Positions 27,648 to 36,320 of a DNA stretch of 64,000 nt are shown here, piece after piece. Below the pieces are notes generated by a model. That model was given only the letters and a program-made list of their open reading frames with translations. It did no database searches and was not told the DNA's origin. The translations under genes and the position numbers were made by a program. The stretch is from Bacteroidota bacterium. GTDB lineage: Bacteria; Bacteroidota; Ignavibacteria; Kapaibacteriales; UBA2268. The DNA lies in the NCBI GenBank assembly GCA_004322215.1, contig SCSM01000023.1, forward strand, positions 1 to 64,000. The letters run 5' to 3'. How positions within the stretch are numbered: position 1 is the stretch's first letter; every line of letters starts with the position of its first letter.

Positions 27648-28745
27648 TGGCCATTAGCACCTAAATGGGAAAGTAAAGATTCAAAAAAAAGATTGCAAGG
27701 ATTAAGTGGATTAAATCCAGACAATCCTGCACAAAAAGAAATATTAAATAATATTGCAAAAAATGATGAAGATTCTGATGTTCGTAAAGCAGCAATAGAA
27801 AAGCTGACTGACCAAAGTGTTTTAGGAGATATTGTCAAAAATGATAAAGATTGTAATATTCGTAAAAATACTGTAAAAAAGCTAAACAACCAGAACATTT
27901 TAGCAGATGTTGCAAAAAATGATAATGATTGTGATGTTCGCAAAGCTGCTATAGAAATGCTGACTGTTCAAAGCGTTTTAACCGAAATCGCAAAAAATGA
28001 CGATGATTTTTATGTTCGGGAAACTGCTGTTGAAAAGTTAATTGATCAAAAACTATTAGCTGATGTTGCAGAAAATGATGATTTCATGGGTATTCGTACA
28101 GCTGCGGTAAAAAAGTTAACTGACCAAAAACTTTTAGCTGATATTGCAAAAAAAGATGAAGATTCAGATGTTCGTAAAGCTGCTGTTGAAAAGCTAACCG
28201 ATCAAGAGCTTTTAGATGATATATCAAAAAATGATAAAAGTTTTGAAGTTCGGCAATTAGCATATAAAATTCTTAATAAAGAGAATAGTCAGGATGCACT
28301 TTATGATATTGCAAAAAATAGTTATAATTCTGATATTCGCAAAACTACTATAGCCAAGTTGACCGATCAGAACATTCTGGCAGATATTGCAAAAAATGAC
28401 AAAGATTGGAATGTTCGCAAAACTACAGTGGAGAAGTTAACCGACCAGAACATTTTAGCAGATGTTGCAAAAAATGATGGGGACATTCATGTTCGCAAAG
28501 CAGCTTTAGCAAAGCTGACCGACCAGAGTGTATTATGCGGCATTGCAAAAAATGACAGAGATTGGAATATCCGCAAAGCTGCGTTATCAAAGTTGACCGA
28601 CCAAAGTGTTTTAACAGATATAGCAAAAAATGATGAAAATCTTGAAATTCGCAAAGCTGCGTTATCAAAGTTGACTGATCCAAGTGTTGTAGCCGAGATT
28701 GAAAAAGATTTTGAAATTCGAAAAATTGTAATAACGTATGTTTGA
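27645..28745 (+). CDS. HEAT/LRV-type repeat protein, 366 aa
   Basis: After ~30 residues, almost the whole protein is about 14 tandem ~24-residue helical repeats with consensus LADIAKNDxDxxVRKAAVEKLTDQxx, typical of HEAT-like or leucine-rich-variant repeats (xxVRKAAV is the hallmark). Such solenoids act as protein-binding scaffolds. No signal peptide, so cytoplasmic. ATG at 27645 follows GGAGG. The repeats are highly similar at DNA level, pointing to recent expansion. Partner unknown; the adjacent DUF4352-like and TPR-containing genes are candidates. Confidence 0.82.
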   Translation: MWPLAPKWESKDSKKRLQGLSGLNPDNPAQKEILNNIAKNDEDSDVRKAAIEKLTDQSVLGDIVKNDKDCNIRKNTVKKLNNQNILADVAKNDNDCDVRKAAIEMLTVQSVLTEIAKNDDDFYVRETAVEKLIDQKLLADVAENDDFMGIRTAAVKKLTDQKLLADIAKKDEDSDVRKAAVEKLTDQELLDDISKNDKSFEVRQLAYKILNKENSQDALYDIAKNSYNSDIRKTTIAKLTDQNILADIAKNDKDWNVRKTTVEKLTDQNILADVAKNDGDIHVRKAALAKLTDQSVLCGIAKNDRDWNIRKAALSKLTDQSVLTDIAKNDENLEIRKAALSKLTDPSVVAEIEKDFEIRKIVITYV

Positions 28746-28762
28746 ATATTTAAAAGTATAAT

Positions 28763-29701
28763 ATGAATTTATTTGAAAATATTTCTGAGAAAAAGCTAAA
28801 GGAAACAGTCCCGACTTTACGTTTAAACAATCCTGCTCATCCAGCACAACAACAATTGAGACAGGTTACCAAAATAATTGACCAAAATGTACAGGTCGAA
28901 GTTGTGGGAGACCATACTGTAACTAAAATCTCTGCCCCTGCTGAAGATTTGATGACAGCACTTAAAAATCTGGACGAAGCCATTACTTTATGTCCAAACG
29001 ATATGGATTTACTTGTAGTAAAAGCAACTATTTTAAATGTATCAGCACAATTTAAATCCGCCGAAGAAATGCTGGATCTTGTTTTAAGTCAAGATCCTGA
29101 CCATTTTGAAGCGAAAATGTGGAAAAATTACTGGGAAACATGGAGCGACGCATTAAGGTATCCAAAGTGGGATGAACAATCTTCATCACTTCATCCTGTG
29201 ATGGCAACACATCTTAATATCGGTCATCATGTCCAAATTGTTCGTGACGGTATGCAAAAAACATTAGCTATTGTTACAGGAGTACAGGGACCACCTTTCG
29301 ACAAACGAACACAAGTAAAGGTAGACTGGGTTCTTTCAAAAACACCTTATGGACCACTTGTGGCTTACTACCCTAAAGTCATAGAACCATCTGGTGAGCC
29401 AAGTATTATGGAAGCTTTTTTGCCAATTTTTCAACCTCAATTCAATCAGGTTTCGCCTCTTGAAGGATACTTTCTTATACAGCAACTTGCTTTTACTCCT
29501 TATTTTTTTTTGACACTTACTAGTGGAAACGACGTGCTGCTCAATCGTAAAATATTTCCCGGTGAAAAAACTATTAGTAAAATTCGAGATATAACTTCGG
29601 AACTGGTTTCATCGCGGTCATATCTTCCCCAACACCAGTTCCAGAGTGCGATGCAATGGCATATGAATAACTTTGATATGTCACAATTAACATTCGAGTA
29701 A
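28763..29701 (+). CDS. TPR-containing hypothetical protein, 312 aa
   Basis: Residues ~65-125 form TPR-like helical pairs (LMTALKNLDEAITLCPNDMDLLVVKATIL; SAEEMLDLVLSQDPDHFEAKMWKNYW). The remaining ~180 residues are unrecognised and contain a beta-rich stretch (HVQIVRDGMQKTLAIVTGVQGPP). No export signal. It starts 17 bases after the HEAT-repeat gene, so these co-directional genes (23.7-29.7 kb) probably form one unit. The next gene is convergent. Confidence 0.65.
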   Translation: MNLFENISEKKLKETVPTLRLNNPAHPAQQQLRQVTKIIDQNVQVEVVGDHTVTKISAPAEDLMTALKNLDEAITLCPNDMDLLVVKATILNVSAQFKSAEEMLDLVLSQDPDHFEAKMWKNYWETWSDALRYPKWDEQSSSLHPVMATHLNIGHHVQIVRDGMQKTLAIVTGVQGPPFDKRTQVKVDWVLSKTPYGPLVAYYPKVIEPSGEPSIMEAFLPIFQPQFNQVSPLEGYFLIQQLAFTPYFFLTLTSGNDVLLNRKIFPGEKTISKIRDITSELVSSRSYLPQHQFQSAMQWHMNNFDMSQLTFE

Positions 29702-29804
29702 AGAATCATTTAATTAAATTCAGAGCTGATAAAAGACCAAAGGTAAATTGATTTTTAAAAATAAAAATTATAAATGTTGGTATAAGCTTATTGATTTTAA
29801 TTTA

Positions 29805-32800
29805 TTATTCTCCCACCATCACAAATGCACCCCAGTAGTATGGCTCCGGGTGCAGTTTCATCAATTCAAGCTGTGCTTCACGGAATGCTTGTCGCTTGGA
29901 CTTACCTTCCAGCCACTTTGTGTAGAATGAGGTCATTAGCTCCTGTGTCGCTTGGTCGCTCACTTTCCACAAGCTCATGATTATAGCTTTTGCTCCAGCA
30001 ACTATGAAGGCTCGCTGAAGGCCATAGACACCCTCTCCGTTCTTTATTTTGCCAAGTCCTGTCTCGCAGGCACTCAGAACAACAAGTTCCGTATTGTCAA
30101 GGATCAGGTTCATGGCTTCATAAGCTGTAAGAATCCCGTTGTCTGTATGAGAAGTCTCCGTGTAGTTTGTGTCGAGTTCTCTTTCTGCTCCTGCAAATAG
30201 AAGCCCTGATCTTAGTAAGGGATTCTCATAAGCTTTGGATGACTCTATGCCAAAAGTCTTTGTCGTTAATTGTCCTATCACGCTTTTCTTTTCTAATTCG
30301 ACATCAGATAGAAAATACCCATGTGTGGCAATATGTAACACTTTCGGATTTTCTATATTTTTGACTACCTCTTCAAGAGCAGAGTCCCCAACAAATACTT
30401 TTGCCTCCCAGCCTTTGTCCTTCATTACCTTTGATATGTTTTTTACCTCTATCTCTGTACCGGGCAGATCGCTAATTTTTAGTCTGGTGAGGTCTCTGAG
30501 TGTATTGTCTGAGAAGAATTGCTTTTCACTGTTTTTTAAATTAATAGCGAGTTTCTGCCGGTTTTCCTCATTTAATTTATAGTTGGGCCTTCCGAATAAA
30601 TCTGCAACATTATCTTTTCTTGTCTTGCCTTGTGTTGAAATAACAAGGTCTCTTGTGCTGGTGATGAGTTGTAAATCAATTTCATCAATAAGATATTTAT
30701 TGGTTGCCGGATTTATCAGAGTTTCAAGATTTATGAGGTTGTACACTCCATCAAGCGAAAGAAAAGCTTTTTTTATTCCCTGAAGTTTTTTTTCAATCGG
30801 CTTCCAGAATTGATTGTAAAGTTCACCCATGATTTTGTCAGATTCTTCTTTTGATAAAAGCCCTTCACGTTGAAGTTCAATTACCTTTTTATATCCTTCG
30901 ATATATTTAAAATCCAACTCATTCCCGTTCTTGAGCAGGACAAGTTCGGGATGCTCCTTAGTGCTTTTTGTTACAATAAGTGCAGCATAATAAACAGTAT
31001 CAGTCCAACCTTTATCATAATAGTTGAATCGGATAATCTCAATTGCCGCTTCGCCATCCTTTAGCTCTGACTGAACATCCTGCCATACTATTTTCTTTTT
31101 CTCGTATTCTTTTGCGAATAGTTCTGATTTTAATGACAGTACTTTCTCAAGCTCATTTGCTGCCCGTTCAAGTGAGTCTGCATTTATTCCTTTGCTATCA
31201 ATTTCTGTCTTTGTTAATGAATAAAGTTTAGCGAGATATTCTTTTTCATCAATCCATTTCATGTATTTATCAATAAGTTCATTGTTATTACTATTTAAAA
31301 TCCGTTCCCGTACTTTCTTTGTTGCATTAAGAAGTAAAGCTTTTGTGAATAACTGGTTGTTATACATTTCTGAGAGGATAAGTGGGTTTGAAGGAGTCCG
31401 TTCAATAGCAAATGAATTAAAAATCACATAATGGAAATCTAATGTTTGCCAAAATTGCTCTTTTTCTATTTCAGATAATGAAGGGAAATAATTTCTAAGC
31501 ATCTTATCATTAATTTGGAGGGCTTCAATAAATAATGATTCTGCATCATCATTTCTGCCTGTTTCTTTGTAAAAAGTTGCCAAATTGTTAATGCTCCCTG
31601 CTAAATAAGGATGGTCTGTTTTGAAAATCCGTCTAAACATCTCTAAAGCTTCTTTGTATAATGACTCTGCGTCTTTATAATTGCCCCTGTCATGATAAAA
31701 TGACCCCATATTGTTAATGCTCCCTGCTAAATCAGGATGGTCTGTTTTGAAAATCCGTCGCCTCATTTCTAAAGCTTCTTTGTATAATGGTTCGGCATCT
31801 TTAAAATTGCCTCTGCCATCATTAAAATTTGCCAAATTGTTAATGCTTGAAGCTAAATCGGGATGGTCTGTTTTGAAAATTCGCCTTCTCATCTCTAATG
31901 CTTCTTTGTATAAAAGCTCTGCATCTTTATAATTACCTATTTTGTTATAAAAATATGCAATATTGTTGATGCTTGTTGCTAAATCAGGATGATCAGATTT
32001 GAAGATATGTCGATACATAACCAGGGTTTCTTTCAATAAAGGCTCAACAAGCTTATAATCGCCACTACAATCGTAAAATATTGCCATATTATTCATGCTT
32101 TTAGCTAAATCAGGATGGTCGTCTTTGAAGATACTTCTATACATCCCAAGAGCTTCTTTGTACAAAGGTTCAGCCAGTTTATAATCACCTCTACATTTAT
32201 AAAAGTAAGCCATATTATTTATGCTATTAGCTAAATCAGGATGGTCAGTTTTGAAAATGCGTCGTCTCATCTCTAAAGATTCTTTGTATAATGGTTCTGC
32301 ATCTACATATCTGCCTCTGTCGTTATAAAAGTAAGCCATATTATTGATGCTTCTTGCTAAATCAGGATGGTCTGTTTTGAAAATGCGTCTATTCATCTCT
32401 AAAGCTTCTTTGTATAATGTTTCAGCATCTTTAAAATTGCCTCTGTCATTATAAAATGCAGCCATATTATTTATGCTATTAGCTAAATCAGGATGGTCTG
32501 TTTTGAAAATTCGCCGCCTCATTTCAAACGCTTCTATGTAAAATGTTTCGGCGTCTTTATAATTGCCCCTGTCATAATAAAAAGTTGCTATATTGTTGAT
32601 GTTTTTGGCTAAATCGGGATGGTCGCCTTTGAAAATACGTCTTCTCATATCAAGAGCTTCTTTAAACAAGGATTCTGCCTGCTCATATTCGCCTGTTCCA
32701 TCGTAAAACATTGCCATATTACTAATGCTATTTGCTAAATCGGGATGGTCGCCTTTGAATATACGTCTATAAATACCCAGGGCTTCTTTGTACAAAGGAT

Positions 32801-33575
32801 CTGCTTGCTTATAATCTCCTCTACTATTGTAAAAGTATGCCATATTATTAATACTCTGAGCTAAATCAGGATTGTCGCCTTTGAAAATACGTCTTCTCAT
32901 TTCAAGAGATTCTTTAAACAAAGGTTCTGCCAGCTTATAATCGCCTCTGCCATCGAAAAACATTGCCATATTATTAATGCTCTGAGCTAAATTAGGATTA
33001 TCGCCTTTGAAAATGCGTCTATACATCTCTAATGCTTCTTTGTATAATGGCTCTGCGTCTTTATAATTGCCTCTGATATTATAAAAATATGCTAAATTAT
33101 TGATACTTCTTGCTAAATCAGGATGGTCTGTTTTAAAAATACGTCGTGTCATCTCTAAAGCTTCTTTGTATAATGGCTCTGCGTCCTTATAATTGCCCCT
33201 GTCATTATAATATGTTGCCATGTTGTTGATTATTGCAGCTAAACCCGGATGGTCAGTATTATATTTTAAACGGCAAAGCTTTAATAGAATTTCACCATAA
33301 TATATTGCTGAGTCTAAAATACCATCACGATAAAATTGTAAAGCTTTATTGTTTAAATATTGTAGGTAATCAATTTCTGCGGAACTTTTTTGTTCAGGTA
33401 ATATCATATCCTTTCCCTTTTTGCCTTGTTGTGCTTGACATAAAAGATTTCCCCCACTTCTCTTATTATATTCTTTTGTGCTGTCTATTAAGGCTTGGAA
33501 TGTGGATTCCTGCGAGAATAGCAAATTATATATGCTAAAAAAGACAAACAGAATAACAATCAATCTGACTTTCAT
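29805..33575 (-). CDS. secreted TPR-CHAT protease-like protein, 1256 aa
   Basis: Signal peptide 1-21 (MKVRLIVILFVFFSIYNLLFSQ). Residues ~95-690 are 14 consecutive 42-residue TPRs (KTDHPDLAxSINNMAxFYxxRGxYKDAEPLYKEALEMRRRIF). A linker follows, then a CHAT domain (caspase-like, clan CD) in the last ~300 residues with candidate catalytic His in ATHGYFLS (~1081) and Cys in LSACETG (~1168), then GLQRAFIVAGA and SLWKV. Inferred role: exported cysteine peptidase recruited through its TPR solenoid. CHAT proteins with cytoplasmic location can be defence effectors, but the signal peptide argues for an envelope role here. Convergent with the TPR gene at 28.8 kb. Confidence 0.9.
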   Translation of the reverse strand: MKVRLIVILFVFFSIYNLLFSQESTFQALIDSTKEYNKRSGGNLLCQAQQGKKGKDMILPEQKSSAEIDYLQYLNNKALQFYRDGILDSAIYYGEILLKLCRLKYNTDHPGLAAIINNMATYYNDRGNYKDAEPLYKEALEMTRRIFKTDHPDLARSINNLAYFYNIRGNYKDAEPLYKEALEMYRRIFKGDNPNLAQSINNMAMFFDGRGDYKLAEPLFKESLEMRRRIFKGDNPDLAQSINNMAYFYNSRGDYKQADPLYKEALGIYRRIFKGDHPDLANSISNMAMFYDGTGEYEQAESLFKEALDMRRRIFKGDHPDLAKNINNIATFYYDRGNYKDAETFYIEAFEMRRRIFKTDHPDLANSINNMAAFYNDRGNFKDAETLYKEALEMNRRIFKTDHPDLARSINNMAYFYNDRGRYVDAEPLYKESLEMRRRIFKTDHPDLANSINNMAYFYKCRGDYKLAEPLYKEALGMYRSIFKDDHPDLAKSMNNMAIFYDCSGDYKLVEPLLKETLVMYRHIFKSDHPDLATSINNIAYFYNKIGNYKDAELLYKEALEMRRRIFKTDHPDLASSINNLANFNDGRGNFKDAEPLYKEALEMRRRIFKTDHPDLAGSINNMGSFYHDRGNYKDAESLYKEALEMFRRIFKTDHPYLAGSINNLATFYKETGRNDDAESLFIEALQINDKMLRNYFPSLSEIEKEQFWQTLDFHYVIFNSFAIERTPSNPLILSEMYNNQLFTKALLLNATKKVRERILNSNNNELIDKYMKWIDEKEYLAKLYSLTKTEIDSKGINADSLERAANELEKVLSLKSELFAKEYEKKKIVWQDVQSELKDGEAAIEIIRFNYYDKGWTDTVYYAALIVTKSTKEHPELVLLKNGNELDFKYIEGYKKVIELQREGLLSKEESDKIMGELYNQFWKPIEKKLQGIKKAFLSLDGVYNLINLETLINPATNKYLIDEIDLQLITSTRDLVISTQGKTRKDNVADLFGRPNYKLNEENRQKLAINLKNSEKQFFSDNTLRDLTRLKISDLPGTEIEVKNISKVMKDKGWEAKVFVGDSALEEVVKNIENPKVLHIATHGYFLSDVELEKKSVIGQLTTKTFGIESSKAYENPLLRSGLLFAGAERELDTNYTETSHTDNGILTAYEAMNLILDNTELVVLSACETGLGKIKNGEGVYGLQRAFIVAGAKAIIMSLWKVSDQATQELMTSFYTKWLEGKSKRQAFREAQLELMKLHPEPYYWGAFVMVGE
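31500..33260 (-). repeat. in-gene 126-bp repeats encoding 14 TPRs
   Basis: Each 42-residue TPR corresponds to a 126-bp DNA unit of strikingly low divergence; for example the + strand string AAATCAGGATGGTCTGTTTT recurs in several units. Expect copy-number variation and assembly difficulty. Confidence 0.85.
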
Positions 33576-33779
33576 GTTTTAATCCTCTTTGTATTAAGAA
33601 AAGATAAAATGCAAAATAAGAAATTTTAAGATTTGTTGGGAATATTTTAAAAAATGGTATTCATCAACTAAATTTTCTATTTGCTAAACTATCAAATCAC
33701 CATGTTATAATGATACAGAAAAATTAATTCTAATATCGCTTATTATACATTATTCTGAAGGGGTTCAAGTTTAAAAATA
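33576..33779. other. gene-free stretch upstream of the TPR-CHAT gene
   Basis: AT-rich; no gene or strong hairpin seen. The promoter of the TPR-CHAT gene must lie here on the minus strand, but no sigma-54 box like those at 14-18 kb is present. Confidence 0.4.
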
Positions 33780-33975
33780 TGCAAAAATTTGTTTAAGACT
33801 GCCGGATACTCCGATTATAAACGGCATGGTATCAATTTCTAACGCTACTCTTTACCTATAAAAACCGCTATCGCCACATACGAGCGGAATTTCCCAAATT
33901 TCTCTTTTATATAATTACAATTCTAAAAATATCATGTTCACTATAACTTCACCATTTCGTTTTTAATGAACATTA
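33780..33975 (+). repeat. dispersed repeat, copy D
   Basis: Core at 33854-33874, preceded by TACTCTT as in copies A and B and followed by GCGGAATTTCCCAAATT and ACTTCACCATTTCGT as in copy C. Same orientation as the other copies. It lies at the junction between the envelope-protein region and the mobile element. Confidence 0.75.
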
Positions 33976-34198
33976 TTTTTAACATGAAGTTTATTATGTT
34001 AAATAAACGAAACATTCAATTAAAACAAAGTCTGAATGAAAAATTTAAAGAATAAAGTTCTCTATGTTTCAAATTATTTTAGTAAATTTAACAAGTGAGA
34101 ATGAAAGCCATATACAGAAGAATTTAAATATTTTCGAGTTGTTAATGATTATTAATCTGGTCGAGATTATTTATTGCAGAACTTTTACGCAACTTTGT
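33976..34198. other. gene-free stretch at the left side of the mobile element
   Basis: AT-rich, no gene. I looked here for a copy of the attachment-like sequence CGACTCCCACCTTCTGC found at 44.8 kb and did not find it. Confidence 0.4.
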
Positions 34199-35440
34199 TT
34201 AAATAATTGATTTCTTATATTTCAATACATTTCCAAAATATTTGAGAGATTCTTCAACAAATATCTCTTCCGCTCGGAATTCATGTTCACGGTTAACCAT
34301 GAATTCGTCATGTATCGTTACCAGTGCTATGTTTTCCTTATACAGCTTCTTTGCAACTTTATTCAGAATAAAATCGGATTCTAAATTCATTAGCAATACA
34401 GAGAATTTTGAACATGCTGTCTTATTACTTTTAATTTTTTGGAGGTACTGCCATACGGTCGGGAAATGTAATTTGAATTTGACATAAAAATCTTTAAGTT
34501 TAGAATCATTCACTAAACCTATGAACCGGGAATTAATGTTATAAAGTAAATGTGAGAATAACGGCTTGATTGTGTCCCTGGTTTCATCAACGTCTATGAT
34601 TTGTATCATTTCCGAGTAAAAATCTTTATCATTATTACTTACTAATTCAAAAAATCGAGCTGAATCTTTTGTTTCTAAAAGGTCTTTGTTTTTCGATAGA
34701 ATATCAAATATAAACATCTGTACCTGTGAGTTGCAAATATCAAAATATACCTTATCCGTTTGCTCTTTATCAATGACTACAAATGGTCTCAAGTCAGAGG
34801 GGAGCTGTGTAAAAGTAGAGTAGAACCTATTACAGTGCCGAGCATAGTGTCCCCATATAAATCCCTCCCGCAAATAATTAATTGTCTCATACCTGATTTT
34901 ATATTCCTGAGAGCTTTCTATATAGGTATTACTGATATATTCCATCGATGCATCACTATTGAATGAGGTTTTCTCAGTAAGCATTTTGTATAGGAAATTA
35001 CTTTCTAATTTCTTGTTCAGTTTATTTTGCAGCAAGTCCTGACGATAATTACGTGCAATCCTTCGCTGTAAAGTGCTTGACCGATAGAAGCGGGGCATAA
35101 GAGAGTTTGTTTTACTTGCAGTGAACTTTTTGTTAATGCAATATTCATTACTTTCTTTAACAAAATAATTCGCTTCCATTGTTTTTACAATAATACCTGC
35201 ATCAATTAAAATCTTAATGACTTGTTTATCATTATGACTGCATATCTTGCGGAGGAACAAGGATGATATTGGAACAGATTCAAATTTCCATTTTAAAGAT
35301 TCGTTGCTTATCCATGTAATCAGCCATAAACACAAATCGAATATCACATCACCGAATCTTTGCTTAATATTATTCTTCTCCAAAACCTCAAAAACATTTT
35401 TCGGAGTTAAACTTGAATTTTGAAAATTATGGTTTTCCAT
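34199..35440 (-). CDS. minimal PolA-family polymerase palm protein (predicted), 413 aa
   Basis: The C-terminal ~230 residues resemble the palm of family A polymerases. RFYSTFTQLPSDLRPFVVID leads into motif A, YFDICNSQ (Asp ~232). Motif B would fall around NKTACSKFSVLLMNLE (~338-353). Motif C is TIHDEF (~377), the HDE signature. The usual exonuclease and most thumb features of Pol I are absent, and the first ~190 residues are unrecognised with a helical Arg-rich segment (RRIARNYRQDL). Such short palm proteins occur on phages and plasmids; whether this one polymerises DNA, primes or makes RNA is not established. It lies beside 57-bp tandem repeats and in the same direction as clamp-like and ParB-like genes. 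Confidence 0.6.
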   Translation of the reverse strand: MENHNFQNSSLTPKNVFEVLEKNNIKQRFGDVIFDLCLWLITWISNESLKWKFESVPISSLFLRKICSHNDKQVIKILIDAGIIVKTMEANYFVKESNEYCINKKFTASKTNSLMPRFYRSSTLQRRIARNYRQDLLQNKLNKKLESNFLYKMLTEKTSFNSDASMEYISNTYIESSQEYKIRYETINYLREGFIWGHYARHCNRFYSTFTQLPSDLRPFVVIDKEQTDKVYFDICNSQVQMFIFDILSKNKDLLETKDSARFFELVSNNDKDFYSEMIQIIDVDETRDTIKPLFSHLLYNINSRFIGLVNDSKLKDFYVKFKLHFPTVWQYLQKIKSNKTACSKFSVLLMNLESDFILNKVAKKLYKENIALVTIHDEFMVNREHEFRAEEIFVEESLKYFGNVLKYKKSII

Positions 35441-35712
35441 ATTTTTATTCTTTCTTCATATCTATTATATATTATTAATTCAGAAATAAAAATTACAACC
35501 ATCAGAGAGAAAGAGAATACATATATTACTTAGGTACCTTTAGGCGACTTTAAGGCCGCTGATCCACCTGCCAGATAACAAACAAGGACTAAAGGACCTT
35601 AGATGAATGAACGAAAAATTAACTTATCATGTTAATATTAATTATACTTATTCAAATTCTTACTACCATATAACAGAGAACCAAATATCATGATTTAAGC
35701 TGTTTCCTATTG

Positions 35713-35910
35713 TAATATCATATCATTCCCAGGATCTTTATCAATATTTATGATTCGAAGCTATATTCCGAGATAATATCATACCATGCTACGGTGCCTT
35801 CTTAAAAAATATCCTGATAGCTGTACCCGGTAATATCATACCATGCTACGGTGCTTTCTTAATAAATATCCTGATAGCTGTACCCGGTAATATCATATCA
35901 TGCTCACGAG
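35713..35910 (+). repeat. 57-bp tandem repeats (iteron- or parS-like)
   Basis: TAATATCATA begins units at 35713, 35774, 35831 and 35888 (spacings 61, 57, 57). The units at 35774-35830 and 35831-35887 differ at only two bases; both end GATAGCTGTACCCGG. A further partial match (AAATATCATGAT) lies at 35683. Within a unit, TAATATCATACCATGC is the best-conserved part. Candidate binding array for a replication initiator or for the ParB-like protein. Confidence 0.8.
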
Positions 35911-36073
35911 CTTGTCCATATTTATCCTGTCTTTCATATCTCCTTCAGTAGAACTTTACTATAATAGTTTTTTTCTGTTTTGCATACTTACCATTCAATT
36001 TTTATTCCCTTTTCATAAGAAACAAAAAGCTACTGTTAAAAATGTCATGGTCAGTCTGCATTCAAATATAATA

Positions 36074-36119
36074 ATAAGCAAAAGTTCTACCGGAAGCGGC
36101 GTTGATGACTTTTGCTTAT
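36074..36119. repeat. interrupted inverted repeat
   Basis: Arms ATAAGCAAAAGT (36074-36085) and ACTTTTGCTTAT (36108-36119) pair perfectly over 12 bp. The 22-base loop contains an inner CCG/CGG mini-stem. Too long a loop for a simple terminator; fits an origin, transfer or recombination structure. Confidence 0.6.
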
Positions 36120-36163
36120 CGATTGCCGTTAAATCCTGCCTTGCTGAACCATGATATTAAATT

Positions 36164-36192
36164 GCATAATCAATTATCTTTATTGATTATGC
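36164..36192. terminator. 11-bp hairpin downstream of the minus-strand gene block
   Basis: Arms GCATAATCAAT and ATTGATTATGC around a 7-base loop. It lies ~120 bases past the last gene of the minus-strand block (stop at 36314). The T-tract is weak, so it may be a terminator or part of the adjacent origin-like region. Confidence 0.45.
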
Positions 36193-36284
36193 AGTTCTAA
36201 ACTCAGCTACACTATCAAACACCCCTGTGGTTAAACCGGTTGTCTTGAACATGGAGTAAATTTATAACATCATTGATAGAATAC

Positions 36285-36320
36285 CAATGTCAATGTCAAT
36301 GTCAATGTCAATGTCAATGA
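36285..36320. repeat. hexanucleotide repeat (CAATGT)n
   Basis: Five perfect CAATGT units plus CAATGA. The last units overlap the stop codon and final His codon of the 115-residue gene on the minus strand. Confidence 0.85.

Larger units (their letters stand above)
35441..36313. other. non-coding replication/partition-like region
   Basis: About 870 bp without a supported gene. It holds 57-bp tandem repeats (35713-35910), a long interrupted dyad (36074-36119), an 11-bp hairpin (36164-36192) and a hexamer repeat (36285-36320). The arrangement resembles a plasmid origin or centromere. A + strand frame at 35900-36154 overlaps these structures and looks accidental. Confidence 0.55.

Noticed and set aside
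29805-31300. Many + strand frames opposite the TPR-CHAT gene (for example 30235-30582)
   Set aside because: Shadows of a strongly supported minus-strand gene, without ribosome-binding sites.
31500-33260. CRISPR array or DNA-level repeat locus
   Set aside because: The 126-bp repeats are in frame and encode TPRs inside a long gene.
29805-33575. TPR-CHAT as a CRISPR-type III or gasdermin-like defence effector
   Set aside because: It has a clear signal peptide, and no cas, gasdermin-like or nuclease partner lies nearby.
1151-33975. Integron attC sites as explanation of the dispersed repeat
   Set aside because: No RYYYAAC/GTTRRRY core pair or integron-type integrase was found; the repeat is not palindromic like attC.
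35900-36154. 84-residue + strand frame in the origin-like region
   Set aside because: No ribosome-binding site, overlaps the tandem repeats and the long dyad, and reads like low-complexity AT-rich DNA.
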